From: an uncultured Lachnospiraceae bacterium
GTDB taxonomy: Bacteria > Bacillota > Clostridia > Lachnospirales > Lachnospiraceae
Direction of reading: 5' to 3'
NCBI GenBank assembly: GCA_947631755.1
Contig: CANRMO010000144.1
Span: 1 to 6,325, forward strand
DNA length: 6,325 nt
In this document: positions 5,221 to 6,325 of the stretch, piece by piece
Position numbering within the stretch: position 1 is the stretch's first letter
How the letters are laid out: each line of letters starts with the position of its first letter
Made by a program: the position numbers and the translations under genes
Notes under the pieces: generated by a model
Seen by the model: only the letters and a program-made list of their open reading frames with translations
What the model was told of the DNA's origin: nothing
Databases searched by the model: none

Positions 5221-6325
5221 TCCCTCACTCCCCTCCGAAATCCTGACAAGTTATCTGCCGTATGTTTCACAATATCGCGCCATATTTCCTCCATACTGTT
5301 TTTATCATTCCAATAACGTCCTCTTATGTTCTCATACTGAGAGTCCTTTGCCCTCTCCGGCTCATTTATATAATATCTGACCGCATCTGCGAGCTCCTCC
5401 GCAGAAAAAAGTTTCGGCCCGCACATTATCTCATCCGGATCCAGAGCAAATCCTCTGTCTCCATCTCTGTACTCTTCATAATCAGGGACATAATACAGAA
5501 CTGGTTTTTTGTGGTATACCGCATCATTTGCCACAGAGGAATAATCGGTAACAAGCATTGTGATATGAGGCATTATCACGTTAATATCAAAATCAGGGCC
5601 GAGCGATAAAACATTCCCTGACAGGCCCGCCTCCAGATTATTTGTCTCATCTGCCTGGTGGGTTTTCTGGATCCAGAGAATGTCGTTTTCCTCTAAGGCC
5701 CCGCTCAATTTACCGTTGAGCCCGCCAAAGACAGACTCTGCCCCTGCATCACGGAATGTCGGGAGATATAAAATGACCTTGTGATAACAATTTATTTTTC
5801 TGAGAACCATTCTCTCATTCTCCGTCAATTCAGGGCAGGGACAATTGCGCGGATAACCACTCTCAATGAAGTGATCCCGGGGCAGCAAAAGACATCTCTG
5901 TATCACATCAATGCTGGCCGGTGTCGTTGACAGATGGAAACAGTCCTCCCAGCCGCCCGGTTCCATTATTAACCGAAAAAGCCGGCAGTGCATTCTCAGA
6001 AATTCCATGATCCGGCAAAAAAGGGGATGTCTTTTTCTTTTCCTCAGATACTCATTGCTCGTACACTCCACACCCTTTATCCCGGCCACCGCATGCCATA
6101 AATTGATCCTGACCGCCCGGTAGGAATACTTTCCTTCTATGTCGCCGAATCTGCCATTATAGCTGTAACCGGCATTGCAGATAATATGATATCCCGCTTT
6201 TTTGTGGTACCGGACCGCCTCTTCCGTGTCCATTAAACAGACTTCATAATCCATCGCGCGCAGCAGATTAAAAACATCCCGGCTGCGGGTAGCCCACACG
6301 ACATGCGTCAGCCCCAGGCTCTCCC
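5217..6325 (-). CDS. CDP-glycerol glycerophosphotransferase, TagB/TagF-like (5' end outside window)
   Basis: Known: this family transfers glycerol-phosphate from CDP-glycerol to a lipid-linked acceptor or growing chain on the cytoplasmic face of the membrane, as in teichoic-acid synthesis. Seen: the frame is open to the right edge (368 residues here). A GTG at 6299 could serve as a start, but homologous-looking sequence (LTHVVWATRSRD) crosses it, so the true start probably lies outside. Family motifs in order, with genome positions: LWHA (6101-6090) in the place of the usual WHG; SGYPRN (about 5861-5844); YLPTFRD (5768-5748), like the common YxPTxR; KTH (5666-5658), a conserved histidine; VTDYSSV (5552-5532); and PDYEEYRDGDRG (5486-5451), like the family DxexYxxxRG. 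The C-terminal half is thus a complete GT-B-like catalytic domain. The stop overlaps the flippase start by four bases. Whether it primes (TagB-like) or polymerises (TagF-like), or decorates a capsule, cannot be told from this part. Confidence 0.9.
   Translation of the reverse strand, partial: ESLGLTHVVWATRSRDVFNLLRAMDYEVCLMDTEEAVRYHKKAGYHIICNAGYSYNGRFGDIEGKYSYRAVRINLWHAVAGIKGVECTSNEYLRKRKRHPLFCRIMEFLRMHCRLFRLIMEPGGWEDCFHLSTTPASIDVIQRCLLLPRDHFIESGYPRNCPCPELTENERMVLRKINCYHKVILYLPTFRDAGAESVFGGLNGKLSGALEENDILWIQKTHQADETNNLEAGLSGNVLSLGPDFDINVIMPHITMLVTDYSSVANDAVYHKKPVLYYVPDYEEYRDGDRGFALDPDEIMCGPKLFSAEELADAVRYYINEPERAKDSQYENIRGRYWNDKNSMEEIWRDIVKHTADNLSGFRRGVRE

Noticed and set aside
5262..5609. Plus-strand frame opposite the glycerophosphotransferase C-terminus
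   Set aside because: It is antisense to the most conserved motifs of the real gene (DYSS and EYRDGDRG) and has no domain signature.
3811..6325. Mobile element or defence system around the polysaccharide genes
   Set aside because: No transposase, integrase, inverted terminal repeats, direct repeats or nuclease-like frames were found; the two genes fit an ordinary surface-polymer locus.

Overview
The window looks like chromosomal DNA from an anaerobic Firmicute, most likely a gut-type Lachnospiraceae/Clostridia. The reasons are an [FeFe]-hydrogenase-like ferredoxin protein, Gram-positive-style lipoproteins with short lipobox signal peptides, AGGAGG-type ribosome binding sites, consensus sigma-A promoters, a clostridial-looking TrpD, and a CDP-glycerol glycerophosphotransferase next to a polysaccharide flippase. 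The lineage is inferred from protein flavour, not from a marker gene.

Layout. (1) Bases 1-380, minus strand: the first 126 codons of a protein with two 4Fe-4S motifs followed by the beginning of an [FeFe]-hydrogenase large-subunit domain. It starts with TTG and is cut by the left window edge. It has its own promoter with perfect -35 and -10 hexamers at 435-463. (2) 526-1545, minus: a complete trpD (anthranilate phosphoribosyltransferase) with no other trp gene in view. (3) 1578-3026, minus: a lipoprotein gene with two DLDxxGxxE-type modules, interrupted by an in-frame TAG at 2814-2816, so probably a pseudogene; it ends 32 bases before trpD. (4) 3054-3168: a divergent intergenic region with a promoter in each direction. 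(5) 3169-3753, plus: a small lipoprotein of DUF4352 type. (6) 3773-3811: a hairpin with A/T tails that probably ends transcription from both sides. (7) 3811-5220 and 5217-6325, minus: a Wzx-like flippase preceded by, and overlapping by four bases, a TagB/TagF-like CDP-glycerol glycerophosphotransferase whose 5' end lies beyond the right edge. These look like the last two genes of a capsule or teichoic-acid-like polysaccharide operon.

How the genes work together. The glycerophosphotransferase would add glycerol-phosphate units to a lipid-linked glycan and the flippase would move that glycan across the membrane. The left half is a mixed neighbourhood (broken lipoprotein, trpD, hydrogenase-like sensor) with no evident shared pathway. 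No RNA gene, CRISPR array, insertion sequence or integrase was seen. I found no convincing undescribed system; the most unusual features are the in-frame amber codon in the lipoprotein and the TTG start nested with a two-codon ATG frame in the hydrogenase-like gene.
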